The notes under the pieces: model-generated
The model's input: only the letters and a program-made list of their open reading frames with translations
The model's database searches: none
Told to the model about the DNA's origin: nothing
In this document: positions 31,571 through 41,274 of the stretch, in pieces
Numbering within the stretch: position 1 is the stretch's first letter
Layout of the letters: each line of letters begins with the position of its first letter
Program-made: the position numbers and the translations under genes
Origin: Pasteurella oralis
Lineage (GTDB): Bacteria > Pseudomonadota > Gammaproteobacteria > Enterobacterales > Pasteurellaceae
Reading direction: 5' to 3'
Length of the DNA stretch: 64,000 bases
Assembly: GCF_002850605.1 (NCBI RefSeq)
Contig: NZ_NXGB01000006.1
Location: 1-64,000 of the forward strand

Positions 31571-32431
31571 ATGACACAACTGAGTCTAAACAAAATCTAT
31601 TCAGGCAAAGTGCGTGATCTGTATGAGATCGATGATAAGCGTATGTTGATGGTTGCAACAGATCGCCTATCGGCATTTGATGTGATTTTAGACGATCCAA
31701 TTCCACGTAAAGGCGAAATTTTGACACAAATTTCGAATTTTTGGTTTAACAAATTAGCCCATATTATGCCGAATCATTTTACTGGAGAAACAGTATATGA
31801 TGTGTTACCCAAAGCAGAAGCAGACTTAGTAAAAGATAGAGCAGTAGTCTGTAAGCGTTTGAAGCCAATTAAAATTGAGTCTATTGTACGTGGTTATTTA
31901 ACTGGTAGCGGTTTAAAAGATTATCAGAAAACGGGTACGATTTGTGGTTTAGCATTGCCGGTAGGACTCGTTGAAGCCAGTAAGTTACCAGAACCTATTT
32001 TTACGCCATCAAGTAAAGCGGAAGTAGGTGATCATGATATTAATATTAGTTATGAAGAATGTGAAAATTTAATCGGTACAGAACTTGCTGCACAAGTAAA
32101 AGAAAAAGCGATTGCACTTTATCGTGCTGCCGCAGATTACGCATTAACTAAAGGTATTATTATTTGCGATACTAAATTTGAATTTGGTTTAGATGAAAGT
32201 GGCACTTTAACTTTAATGGATGAAGTACTTACACCAGATTCAAGCCGTTTTTGGTCAGTCGAGACTTACCAAGAAGGTATTAATCCTCCTTCATTTGATA
32301 AACAATTTATTCGAGATTGGTTAGAAAATAGTGGGTGGAATAAAGAGCCTCCGGCACCCAAAGTGCCAGTAGAGGTGATTAAAAAAACTGTTGATAAATA
32401 CCAAGAAGCATTGGATTTGTTAACGAAATAA
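31571..32431 (+). CDS. purC: SAICAR synthetase (phosphoribosylaminoimidazole-succinocarboxamide synthase)
   Basis: A 286-residue purine-biosynthesis enzyme joining aspartate to CAIR. Family motifs are YSGKVRDLYEID, ATDRLSAFDVIL, VRGYLTGSG, DTKFEFG and DEVLTPDSSRFW. It belongs to the longer form (about 290 residues, as in H. influenzae and yeast) rather than the 237-residue E. coli form. The start is the ATG at 31571, where similarity begins; the frame is open 66 codons further upstream but that part is non-coding promoter, including the PurR box. Confidence 0.96.
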   Translation: MTQLSLNKIYSGKVRDLYEIDDKRMLMVATDRLSAFDVILDDPIPRKGEILTQISNFWFNKLAHIMPNHFTGETVYDVLPKAEADLVKDRAVVCKRLKPIKIESIVRGYLTGSGLKDYQKTGTICGLALPVGLVEASKLPEPIFTPSSKAEVGDHDINISYEECENLIGTELAAQVKEKAIALYRAAADYALTKGIIICDTKFEFGLDESGTLTLMDEVLTPDSSRFWSVETYQEGINPPSFDKQFIRDWLENSGWNKEPPAPKVPVEVIKKTVDKYQEALDLLTK

Positions 32432-32441
32432 GCGGAAAATG

Positions 32442-32473
32442 AGCTTTCTTCCTTTGGGAAGGAAGCTTTTTTT
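32442..32473 (+). terminator. Terminator after purC
   Basis: AGCTTTCTTCC pairs with GGAAGGAAGCT (one wobble) and is followed by seven T. Rho-independent terminator 11 bases after the purC stop. Confidence 0.85.
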
Positions 32474-32497
32474 CAACATGAAAATGCAAGGAGAATT

Positions 32498-33319
32498 ATG
32501 AAATCGGTTTCAATAGTGGGATTAGGTTGGTTAGGCTTACCTTTAGCTCGCCATTTGAAAAATTTAGGTTGGGAAGTGAAAGGAAGTAAACGAACTCATG
32601 AAGGGGCAGAGCAAATGCGGCTTATCCGCCTTGAGTCTTATCCGTTAGAGCTTACCCCTGAAATTAATGCCGATCCTGATGATTTGACTATGCTGCTGTC
32701 AGTAGATTCGTTAGTGATCAATATCCCACCAAGTCAGTACTTTTTTAATCCAAAACATTATGTTTTAGGCATTCAAAATTTAGTCAATGAAGCCTTATTA
32801 CATGGTATAAGTCATCTTATCTTTATTAGCTCAACATCTGTGTTTCCTGAGATCACTGGACAATTTGATGAGTCTTGTATACCACAACCTCAGTCAGAAA
32901 TGGCAAAAGCGATTATGGAAGTTGAACAGTGGCTTTTCCAATTAGAAAATATTGATTGCGATATTATCCGCTTTGGTGGTTTAGTTGGTGATGATCGTCA
33001 TCCAGTCTATTCGCTTGCAGGCAAAGAAATCAGAGCAGGGAATTCACCTGTCAATTTAGTGCATTTTGATGATTGTGCTCGAGCGATTCAATTATTGCTG
33101 GAAACACCAAGTTATCAACGCTTATACCATGTGGTTGCGCCTGAACATCCGCGCAAAGCAGAATATTATTCAGCAATGGCGGAGAAGTTAGGCATAGAAG
33201 CACCGCACTTCATTTGCTCAGAGAAAGATCCTGTACGCGTCATTCTGTCAGATAAGATTTGTCAAGAAATTGATTTCGTTTATCAATATCCTGATCCTTA
33301 TTTGATGTTGCCAAAATAG
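32498..33319 (+). CDS. YeeZ-like NAD(P)-dependent epimerase/dehydratase family protein
   Basis: A 273-residue extended-SDR-like protein with the N-terminal dinucleotide-binding motif GLGWLGLPLA (about 8-17) and an SSTSVFP segment (about 110-116), resembling E. coli YeeZ (274 residues). The canonical YxxxK is not evident, so catalysis may differ from typical epimerases. AAGGAG precedes the ATG. Substrate unknown. It lies between purC and argG with its own terminator downstream. Confidence 0.8.
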   Translation: MKSVSIVGLGWLGLPLARHLKNLGWEVKGSKRTHEGAEQMRLIRLESYPLELTPEINADPDDLTMLLSVDSLVINIPPSQYFFNPKHYVLGIQNLVNEALLHGISHLIFISSTSVFPEITGQFDESCIPQPQSEMAKAIMEVEQWLFQLENIDCDIIRFGGLVGDDRHPVYSLAGKEIRAGNSPVNLVHFDDCARAIQLLLETPSYQRLYHVVAPEHPRKAEYYSAMAEKLGIEAPHFICSEKDPVRVILSDKICQEIDFVYQYPDPYLMLPK

Positions 33320-33360
33320 GGAAAAGTGTAGTGGACTTTCTGCTGTGTTTTTGAAATAAT

Positions 33361-33387
33361 AAAGTGATTATTTAATCACTTTTTTTG
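33361..33387 (+). terminator. Terminator before argG
   Basis: AAGTGATTA and TAATCACTT form a tight stem followed by seven T, 40 bases downstream of the YeeZ-like gene. It also isolates argG. Confidence 0.85.
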
Positions 33388-33392
33388 CGTAA

Positions 33393-34754
<1,362 letters not shown>

Positions 34755-34774
34755 TCTGCAATCTTTTTTAAAAC

Positions 34775-34816
34775 AGACCGCACTTTTATTGCTATCTGGC
34801 ATTGAAAGTGTGGTTA
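34775..34816. terminator. Imperfect uptake-signal hairpin after argG
   Basis: ACCGCACTT (34777-34785) faces the variant AAGTGTGGT (34806-34814), 20 bases after the argG stop. A weak terminator candidate. Confidence 0.5.
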
Positions 34817-34871
34817 TTTTTTATTAGAATTTGCCCCTACTTTTCTGTTTCCAATCAATTTTGGTGTTGTT

Positions 34872-35738
34872 ATGTCTACTGTATTCTCATTTCCTACATT
34901 TGCGCAGATGTATCCTCATGAAAAGCGTTTTTTGAAACGTTTGCGTGAATCTTTACGTTATATAGGAAGAATAACCTTATGTTATCGGCAGGTCAAAATG
35001 TTGGAAGCATTCTTAAATCAGCATCCGTTATGGGCAGATCTTTTTAATCAACATTTGTATCGCGTGAATACCTTGTTATATGTTTATTGTGATAAAAATT
35101 TTAGTGCACAACAACGTTTAGATGCAATAATACAGCATTTTGTCTTAGCGCAGCAGAAATTAGGTACAATGTTTTGTAAACAATTAATTACACAAAAATC
35201 GATTGTGTTGTCCTATTTAACAGAGAATTTAGCATTAAAATTGAATATTAATGATATTGATCCGTTAGAAGGCTTTTTTTCACTAAATATTCAAGATAAT
35301 GAAACTGGGCAAAGTCTTTATGATGCCTCATTTACTTTTTTGGCGCCGAATCAATTATTAATTGCCTCTATGCAAGGACCGAAAGGTGAAAATGCACAAG
35401 ATCTTGTGCGTGCTGCAACAAAACAATTACATGGTGTGCGTCCAATGTTTATGTTAGTGAATGCTTTTAAAATATTCGCGCAAACATTGAATTGTGAATT
35501 AATTGGGATTCCGCATAAGCAACAAGCAAAATATCGTTGGAATGATTCTGCACGTTTATTATTTAATTATGATGAATTTTGGCAAGAGAATCAGGCACAG
35601 TTAGCCCAATATTGGCAGATTCCAACGGAAATAGAACGTAAGCCATTAGAAGAAATTCAGAGTAAAAAACGTTCAATGTATCGAAAACGTTATGATATGT
35701 TTGACAAGGTATTATTAGATATACAAAGCGGCTATTAA
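34872..35738 (+). CDS. VirK/YbjX family protein (DUF535)
   Basis: A 288-residue protein of the VirK/YbjX (DUF535) family. Recognisable parts are the central FLAPNQLLIASMQGPKG, RAATKQLHGVRPMFMLVNAF, and the C-terminal RWNDSARLLFNYDEFW with a basic RSMYRKRYDMF tail. Relatives in Salmonella and Shigella are linked to envelope or virulence phenotypes, but no biochemical activity is known. No signal peptide. It is flanked by imperfect and good hairpins and is probably monocistronic. Confidence 0.8.
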   Translation: MSTVFSFPTFAQMYPHEKRFLKRLRESLRYIGRITLCYRQVKMLEAFLNQHPLWADLFNQHLYRVNTLLYVYCDKNFSAQQRLDAIIQHFVLAQQKLGTMFCKQLITQKSIVLSYLTENLALKLNINDIDPLEGFFSLNIQDNETGQSLYDASFTFLAPNQLLIASMQGPKGENAQDLVRAATKQLHGVRPMFMLVNAFKIFAQTLNCELIGIPHKQQAKYRWNDSARLLFNYDEFWQENQAQLAQYWQIPTEIERKPLEEIQSKKRSMYRKRYDMFDKVLLDIQSGY

Positions 35739-35742
35739 TCAT

Positions 35743-35780
35743 AAACTCTCCAAAAGTGCGGTGCATTTTTGGAGAGTTTC
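35743..35780. terminator. Terminator with an uptake signal in its loop
   Basis: AAACTCTCCAAAA pairs with TTTTTGGAGAGTTT. The 9-base uptake signal (35754-35762) forms most of the loop instead of the stem, unlike the paired uptake-signal terminators elsewhere in the window. It separates the convergent VirK-like and carbamoyltransferase genes. Confidence 0.8.
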
Positions 35781-35810
35781 GTTTACCTTATATAAGGTAT
35801 ATGCATTGAG

Positions 35811-36815
35811 TTAGTTACCTAATGTCGCAACCATGACGGCTTTGATTGTATGTAAACGATTCTCGGCTTCATCAAATACAATAGAGGCCTCTGATTCAAA
35901 GACATCATCAGTCACTTCTAAACCATTCATACCATATTTTGCCGCCATTTCTTTTCCAATCGTCGTATTTTCATCATGGAACGCAGGTAAACAGTGCATA
36001 AATTTGACTTTTGGATTTCCTGTTTTTTGGAGTAATTCGCGATTAATTTGATAAGGTTTCATTAAATTAATACGCTGTTCCCATGCTTCTTCTGGTTCGC
36101 CCATTGAAACCCAAATATCAGTATAAAGGAAGTCTACGTCTTTAACGCCTTCTTCTACATTTTCTGTACAAGTAATGCGAGCACCTGTTTTTTGCACAAT
36201 TTCAGCGACCTCATCAAGTAGTTTTTGTTCTGGCCAATAGGCTTTTGGTGCAACAAGACGTAAGTCAACCCCCATTAATGCAGCACCTTCTACAAAAGAA
36301 TTTCCCATATTATTTCTGGCATCGCCTAAATATGCCATTTTCATCTGATTTAGGCGTTTTCCTTCGCCATGCTCCTGCATAGTAAGAAAATCAGCAAGGA
36401 TTTGTGTCGGATGAAAATCATCAGTAAGCCCATTCCAAACAGGTACACCAGAATAATTTGCAAGCGTTTCAACGAGTTCTTGACCATATCCTCGATATTG
36501 AATGCCATCGTACATTCTACCTAATACTCTGGCGGTATCTTTCATTGATTCTTTGTGGCCGATTTGAGAACTGCTCGGCCCAATATAAGTGACATTTGCT
36601 CCTTGGTCATAAGCTGCAACTTCAAAAGCGCAACGTGTACGAGTAGAGGTTTTTTCAAAAATCAATGCAATATTTTTTCCTTTTAGACGAGGTTGTTCTG
36701 TTCCTGTGTATTTTGCCTTTTTTAAATTTGTAGAAAGTTCGAGTAGGAATTGAATTTCTGCTGGGGTGAAATCCATTAAACGTAAGAAATGGCGGTTACG
36801 TAAATTGACTGGCAT
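35811..36815 (-). CDS. argF: Ornithine carbamoyltransferase
   Basis: A 334-residue transcarbamoylase forming citrulline from ornithine and carbamoyl phosphate. The carbamoyl-phosphate motif is STRTR (57-61) and the ornithine/catalytic motif is HCLPAFHD near residue 272. The sequence resembles both biosynthetic ArgF/ArgI and catabolic ArcB, so the symbol is uncertain (H. influenzae calls its homologue arcB). No arcA or arcC lies here, while speF and potE do. The start is the ATG at 36815 (TAGGAGAA upstream); a PurR-like operator lies on its promoter. Confidence 0.93.
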   Translation of the reverse strand: MPVNLRNRHFLRLMDFTPAEIQFLLELSTNLKKAKYTGTEQPRLKGKNIALIFEKTSTRTRCAFEVAAYDQGANVTYIGPSSSQIGHKESMKDTARVLGRMYDGIQYRGYGQELVETLANYSGVPVWNGLTDDFHPTQILADFLTMQEHGEGKRLNQMKMAYLGDARNNMGNSFVEGAALMGVDLRLVAPKAYWPEQKLLDEVAEIVQKTGARITCTENVEEGVKDVDFLYTDIWVSMGEPEEAWEQRINLMKPYQINRELLQKTGNPKVKFMHCLPAFHDENTTIGKEMAAKYGMNGLEVTDDVFESEASIVFDEAENRLHTIKAVMVATLGN

Positions 36816-36854
36816 ATATTCTCCTAAATTTGAATTGATTGATGATGGGATTTT

Positions 36855-36870
36855 AAGCAAACGTTTGCGC
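36855..36870. promoter_or_regulatory. PurR-like operator at the ornithine carbamoyltransferase promoter
   Basis: AAGCAAACGTTTGCGC matches 15 of 16 positions of the E. coli PurR consensus ANGCAAACGNTTNCNT and shares the AGCAAACGTTTGC-like core with the purC box in this window. It starts six bases downstream of the -10 on the minus strand, so it would cover the transcription start. Confidence 0.7.
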
Positions 36871-36876
36871 GGCAAG

Positions 36877-36882
36877 ATTATA
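36877..36882 (-). promoter_or_regulatory. -10 element of the ornithine carbamoyltransferase gene
   Basis: Perfect TATAAT on the minus strand, about 60 bases upstream of the start codon. The -35 region 17 bases further up (TTAGTC) is weak. Confidence 0.6.
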
Positions 36883-36942
36883 CTCTAATTTTGTGAAAAG
36901 ACTAAGCAGAAATTTAGTGGATAAAAGAGAAAGTGACTGGGA

Positions 36943-36977
36943 TAAAAAGTGCGATTTAATAAAAATAAATCGCACCA
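36943..36977 (-). terminator. Terminator of the speF-potE operon
   Basis: On the minus strand GTGCGATTTA pairs with TAAATCGCAC and is followed by TTTTT. It lies just downstream of the potE stop. Confidence 0.85.
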
Positions 36978-36994
36978 TAACAAATAGGATCTAA

Positions 36995-38308
36995 TTACGC
37001 TTTTGTTTTCATATCAAATTTATAGGATACGAAACCATATAATGTCCAACCAATGAAAGTTGCAATAGAGCCGTATAACATTGCCTGTTCGCCAGCAGCA
37101 TAGAGCGCATATAGGCTATAAACAGAACCAATAAATGCGACAATAGTTGTTACTTTAGCTTTATTCTCAGGTACTTTTTCTACTTTTTGTAACACGATTA
37201 AAGCTGCCATTGATAATAAATATGGAATGACATTAGTGACAACGGCTAAATCAACCAGTACATTAAATTGTTTATTTAATGATGGGCTTATGGTCATTAA
37301 TGAAAGTAGGCTTTGAATCGCTGTAATAGTTATCATACCGACAATTGGAGCATCTTTACTAGTAACTTTTTTGAAGAAAGCAGGGAAATAGCCTTCTTCA
37401 GCGGAGCTTTTAAACACTTGTGCAATCGTGAATTGCCAGCCTAAAAGCGAACCAAAGCAAGACATCACCATCAATCCCATGACAATTTTACCTGTCGTTT
37501 CTTCAAACATATGTGCGAATGCTAGTCCAAATGGCGCAGTCGAATTTGCAAGTTCCATATTAGGCACGATACCTGCAATGACATTCGTTGATACAATATA
37601 AATAACCGCAGCACCTAATGTGCCTCCTAATACTGCAATGGGTACATTACGTTCAGGATTTTCAACAACATCAGTATTGGCGCAAGCTGACTCTAAGCCT
37701 AAGAATGCCCATAATGTCATTGAAATAGAAACACCAATAGCTTCAAAAGTAGGAACATTGTGTGGATTCCAAGAATTGACATACATTTCACCATCAAACC
37801 AATACCAACCAATAAAGCAGAGACCTACGACAGGAATAATAACACCCCAAATAGTAAATGAACTGATATTCCCAGTGATTCTTGCCCCACCAAAGTTTAA
37901 TACTGTTGCTAACCATAACGTAATAATTGTCCATCCAGCGATAGCAACTGGAGAAAGTGTAACTTCAAGTAATTCTGAACCGTAGCCAACGGCAGATATT
38001 GCAATCGCCGTATTGGCAATGATGAGTGATACACCATAAGTATAGTTTGCCATGAAGTTTCCAGCTTTACCGAAAGAATACTCTGCATAACCGCCCATAC
38101 CCCCAGATTTTTTGCTGAACATACCACATTGTGCGAATGCATAGGCAAGTGCAGTGGAACCCACTGCTGTGACTAACCAAGAGACAATAGAAATGGTACC
38201 AATTTCAGCGAGCTTAGTTGGTAACATGATAATGCCGGAACCCATCATATTTACCATAGTAAGAATAGTGAGTTGAACGACACCAATTTTATTATTTTTT
38301 GCACTCAT
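36995..38308 (-). CDS. potE: Putrescine/ornithine antiporter PotE
   Basis: A 437-residue APC-superfamily antiporter with about 12 hydrophobic segments. It exports putrescine in exchange for ornithine, or imports putrescine with protons. The N-terminal APC pattern (MVNMMGSGIIMLP, about 14-26) and the SKKSGGMGGYAEYSFG loop are typical of PotE/CadB proteins. GAGGAC precedes the ATG. It follows speF with a 56-base gap that contains an uptake-signal hairpin, forming the classic acid-response speF-potE pair. Confidence 0.95.
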   Translation of the reverse strand: MSAKNNKIGVVQLTILTMVNMMGSGIIMLPTKLAEIGTISIVSWLVTAVGSTALAYAFAQCGMFSKKSGGMGGYAEYSFGKAGNFMANYTYGVSLIIANTAIAISAVGYGSELLEVTLSPVAIAGWTIITLWLATVLNFGGARITGNISSFTIWGVIIPVVGLCFIGWYWFDGEMYVNSWNPHNVPTFEAIGVSISMTLWAFLGLESACANTDVVENPERNVPIAVLGGTLGAAVIYIVSTNVIAGIVPNMELANSTAPFGLAFAHMFEETTGKIVMGLMVMSCFGSLLGWQFTIAQVFKSSAEEGYFPAFFKKVTSKDAPIVGMITITAIQSLLSLMTISPSLNKQFNVLVDLAVVTNVIPYLLSMAALIVLQKVEKVPENKAKVTTIVAFIGSVYSLYALYAAGEQAMLYGSIATFIGWTLYGFVSYKFDMKTKA

Positions 38309-38322
38309 AATTTTGTCCTCAC

Positions 38323-38354
38323 AAAAGTGCGGTAAGTTTGTACCGCACTTTTTT
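38323..38354. terminator. Uptake-signal hairpin between speF and potE
   Basis: AAGTGCGGT (38325-38333) and ACCGCACTT (38342-38350) with extra flanking pairs form a strong stem. On the minus strand only four T follow, so it could attenuate potE partially instead of ending all transcripts. Confidence 0.65.
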
Positions 38355-38364
38355 AGTTAATGAT

Positions 38365-40527
38365 TTAATTTTCGGTTAATACGTATCCATAAGCACGGGT
38401 ACGTCCATCAAGATCTTTTTGTAAATAAACGCCTTGAATTTCTGGTGCAAAGCCTGGCAATACATTGATACCTTCTTCTAACGCAAGGAAGTATTCTTGT
38501 GCAGTCTTACTCCATCTTTCGCCTGGTACAACGCAAAGCACGCCTGGCGGATATGGTAAAGCACCTTCTGCCGCGATCCGATTAACGATTTCTGTTAATG
38601 GCACAAGTTCTACTTTATTACGTACGAATTCAATATTGGCTTGATGTGGATTCATGACATATTCAGGCAGTGTCGCTTTTCTGAATAAATTGCGTTGTAA
38701 CGTTTTGACATTACGACTCACATAGAGGTCGTGCATTTCTTGGCATAGACGTTTAATCGTATAGCCTGCATAGCGTTCTTCATTGTTTTTATAAACAGTT
38801 GGTAAAACGTCTTTTAACAATGAGTCTTTTTTGATGTGCTGTTCAAATGCAGCGATTTGTGCAACTAATGTTTGCATTTTAGTCAGCGTTTCTGCTGGTG
38901 TTAGTAAAAAAAGAATAGAATTTAAGTCACATTTTTCAGGAATGATGCCATTTTCGCGTAAATAGTTAGCTAAAATCGTGGCTGGTATACCAAATTTTTC
39001 ATATTCGCCAGTTTCGATATCAATTCCTGGTGTCGTTAACATAAATTTGCAAGGATCAACAAAATATTGATTATCTACATAACCTTCAAATTTATGCCAT
39101 TTATCTTCAGCATGGAATTTGAAAAACTCTAAACTATTAGCCATTTCTTCTGTGTCATAATCTTGCCATTTTTTACCTTTCACATATGGTGGAATGAATG
39201 GCTTAATCAGATCACAGCTATTTAATACCATTTTACGCGCTTCAATACCGACTTTTACACAATCATGCCATAAACGGATACCAGCAGGCGTACCTTGAAT
39301 TTTGGCGTTTACATCTAGAGTGGCAAATAGCGGATAAAATGGGCTAGTTGATGCATGTAACATAAAGGCATTATTAAAATGTTTATGATTACAGTAACGA
39401 TCTTGTCCTTTGATATGTTTATCTTTTTTGTGAATTTGAGAGGCTTGTGAGAAACCGGCCTGTTGTTTATGAACAGATTGGGTGACGAAAATACCCGGAT
39501 CGTTTTCATTTAATTCTAATAATAATGGTGTGCAATCTCTCATCATTGGAATAAACTGCTCATAACCTACCCAAGCTGAATCAAATAAAATGTAATCACA
39601 TAAATGACCAATTTTATCGACGACTTGGCGAGCATTATAAATAGTACCGTCATAAGTGCCGAGTTGAATCACTGCAAGGCGGAATGGACGTTGCTGATTT
39701 AATTTTTCTGGAGCAACTTCTTTGATTAAAGATTTTAAATAGTCTTCATCAAAACAATGATTATCAATACCGCCGATAAAGCCAAATGGGTTACGTGCGG
39801 TTTCTAAGTAAATTGGCGTAGCACCCGCTTGAATTAATGCGCCATGATGGATTGACTTGTGATTATTACGATCAAACAGTACAAGATCGCCTGGAGTAAG
39901 TAGTGCATTAGTAACGACTTTATTGGCAGAAGAGGTCCCATTTAGTACGAAGTATGTTTTATCTGCATTAAATACTTGTGCCGCATGTTTTTGTGCATCA
40001 CAGGCTGCACCTTCATGGATGAGTAAATCGCCTAATTTTACGTCAGCATTACAAATATCTGAGCGGAAAATATTTTCACCGTAAAAGTCATATAAATATC
40101 GCCCAGCAGGATGTTTGCGGAAGTACTGACCACCTTGGTGTCCAGGACAATCGAAAGCTGAATTACCCATTTCGACATACTCGCTCAACATTTTGAAGAA
40201 TGGGGGTAATACTTTTTCTTCGTAGAGGTGCGCCGCTGTTTCAATTTGGCGACTATACAAATTAATATCATAATTGTTCAAATCTTGAACGTGATAAACT
40301 TTATCGAAGAATTTCGGGTCTAGGAATTGTCCTTCTTTAACAGCAACAAAGACAGGAATATTAAATTCTGTTGCCTGTATGTTATCAATATAATCTTCAA
40401 TATCTTCAGCACTAAGTATTATAGCGCCTATATCAGTAAAATCCGTTTCTTGAACAGAAACTAACGCTCTTGTTGTATTAAAGTAAGGTCGAATTAATGG
40501 ACTATATGCAATTTTTAAATTTAACAT
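38365..40527 (-). CDS. speF: Inducible ornithine decarboxylase SpeF
   Basis: A 720-residue PLP-dependent fold-I decarboxylase converting ornithine to putrescine and CO2, consuming a proton. The PLP lysine is K354 in SVHKQQAGFS. The N-terminal wing domain, FDSAWVGYEQF segment and C-terminal domain are all present, and the length matches E. coli SpeF. ATGACTCCTTTTT-complementary AAAGGAGT gives a strong ribosome binding site. A leader of about 450 bases upstream contains a SpeFL-type peptide and a CRP site, pointing to control by ornithine and cAMP. Confidence 0.96.
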   Translation of the reverse strand: MLNLKIAYSPLIRPYFNTTRALVSVQETDFTDIGAIILSAEDIEDYIDNIQATEFNIPVFVAVKEGQFLDPKFFDKVYHVQDLNNYDINLYSRQIETAAHLYEEKVLPPFFKMLSEYVEMGNSAFDCPGHQGGQYFRKHPAGRYLYDFYGENIFRSDICNADVKLGDLLIHEGAACDAQKHAAQVFNADKTYFVLNGTSSANKVVTNALLTPGDLVLFDRNNHKSIHHGALIQAGATPIYLETARNPFGFIGGIDNHCFDEDYLKSLIKEVAPEKLNQQRPFRLAVIQLGTYDGTIYNARQVVDKIGHLCDYILFDSAWVGYEQFIPMMRDCTPLLLELNENDPGIFVTQSVHKQQAGFSQASQIHKKDKHIKGQDRYCNHKHFNNAFMLHASTSPFYPLFATLDVNAKIQGTPAGIRLWHDCVKVGIEARKMVLNSCDLIKPFIPPYVKGKKWQDYDTEEMANSLEFFKFHAEDKWHKFEGYVDNQYFVDPCKFMLTTPGIDIETGEYEKFGIPATILANYLRENGIIPEKCDLNSILFLLTPAETLTKMQTLVAQIAAFEQHIKKDSLLKDVLPTVYKNNEERYAGYTIKRLCQEMHDLYVSRNVKTLQRNLFRKATLPEYVMNPHQANIEFVRNKVELVPLTEIVNRIAAEGALPYPPGVLCVVPGERWSKTAQEYFLALEEGINVLPGFAPEIQGVYLQKDLDGRTRAYGYVLTEN

Positions 40528-40769
40528 AAATGACTCCTTTTTTATTTAAGTAATAAAATTCCTTCCACTATTATTAAATAATGGATAAGAATTGAACTTA
40601 ATATTTTAATTAATCTTATTTTTATTTATTCATATTTCATGCATAAAAATAGATTAAGTAATATATTAGGTTTTTTGAATGAGATCGGCTAAATTAAATA
40701 CAGAAACAATGCATAAGAGAATAAAAATTATATTTCTAAATGTATTGTTGTATTTAACAATAGCGAACT

Positions 40770-40791
40770 GCCTGTACTAAAGAGTACAGGC
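40770..40791 (-). promoter_or_regulatory. Hairpin in the speF leader
   Basis: GCCTGTACT and AGTACAGGC form a perfect nine-pair stem with a four-base loop, 20 bases downstream of the leader peptide stop. No T-run follows on the minus strand, so it is not a simple intrinsic terminator; a role in leader control is inferred. Confidence 0.55.
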
Positions 40792-40810
40792 GTACTTACA
40801 GAAAGCACGC

Positions 40811-40972
40811 TTAATCAGCGTGATTAGATGAAGATATTTGAGAATTGAAGATAGAATAAGAAAAACAAGAACGATGCGACGGCATCATAATATGTCTTGT
40901 TCTACGAATATGTGCCATAATAGAACGCCCTTTGTCGGGGTGGTATTCTTTGTAATAGTCATGTATTAGCAT
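40811..40972 (-). CDS. speFL: SpeFL-type ornithine-sensing leader peptide
   Basis: A 53-residue open frame about 280 bases upstream of speF, with GGAGAG at ideal spacing before its ATG. Residues 19-43 contain MAHIRRTRHIMM, then HRSCFSYSIFN. E. coli SpeFL, as I recall it, reads MPHIRRTTHIM, then HRNSFDFHFFNAR, so sensor and effector segments align. In E. coli ornithine trapped in the exit tunnel stalls the ribosome on SpeFL and prevents Rho termination, switching on speF. Here the peptide has 18 extra N-terminal residues and about ten extra at the C-terminus (SQISSSNHAD). An internal ATG at 40918 would give a shorter form closer to E. coli. Confidence 0.85.
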   Translation of the reverse strand: MLIHDYYKEYHPDKGRSIMAHIRRTRHIMMPSHRSCFSYSIFNSQISSSNHAD

Positions 40973-41044
40973 AAAACTCTCCAAGTGTATTTATTTAACA
41001 TTAGATTGCCTTACTTTATTGATTGTCTAATTTCTCTCATTCTT

Positions 41045-41050
41045 ATTATT
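41045..41050 (-). promoter_or_regulatory. Predicted -10 of the speFL-speF transcript
   Basis: AATAAT on the minus strand, placing the start near 41038 and the CRP-site centre about 43 bases upstream, the class II activation geometry. Inference from spacing only. Confidence 0.4.
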
Positions 41051-41073
41051 TTTGCAAGTTAAATTTATTCATT

Positions 41074-41089
41074 TGTGATATTTATCACA
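41074..41089. promoter_or_regulatory. Perfect CRP site upstream of speFL
   Basis: TGTGATATTTATCACA is a perfect TGTGA-N6-TCACA palindrome with T-rich flanks, about 100 bases upstream of the speFL start. The remainder of the 747-base gap (40528-41274) is AT-rich leader and promoter DNA with no other gene seen. Confidence 0.8.
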
Positions 41090-41206
41090 TTTTTTATTCT
41101 TGTTTTAACGAAGTATTAATTTTATTAACAATTTTTTAATTTTGTTTTTGATTAAATTATTTATTTTTTAGATTTAATGATTGGGGTGAAATATTTTTTT
41201 ATTTTC

Positions 41207-41244
41207 TAAAAAAATACTCCTTTACATAATGTATGTAAAGGAGT
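41207..41244 (-). terminator. Terminator of the pqqL-like gene
   Basis: ACTCCTTTACATA and TATGTAAAGGAGT form a perfect 13-pair stem with a three-base loop. On the minus strand it is followed by ATTTTTTTAG. Strong intrinsic terminator separating the receptor/protease unit from speF. Confidence 0.9.
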
Positions 41245-41274
41245 AAATGCATTAAAATAGAATCTTAACTTTCA

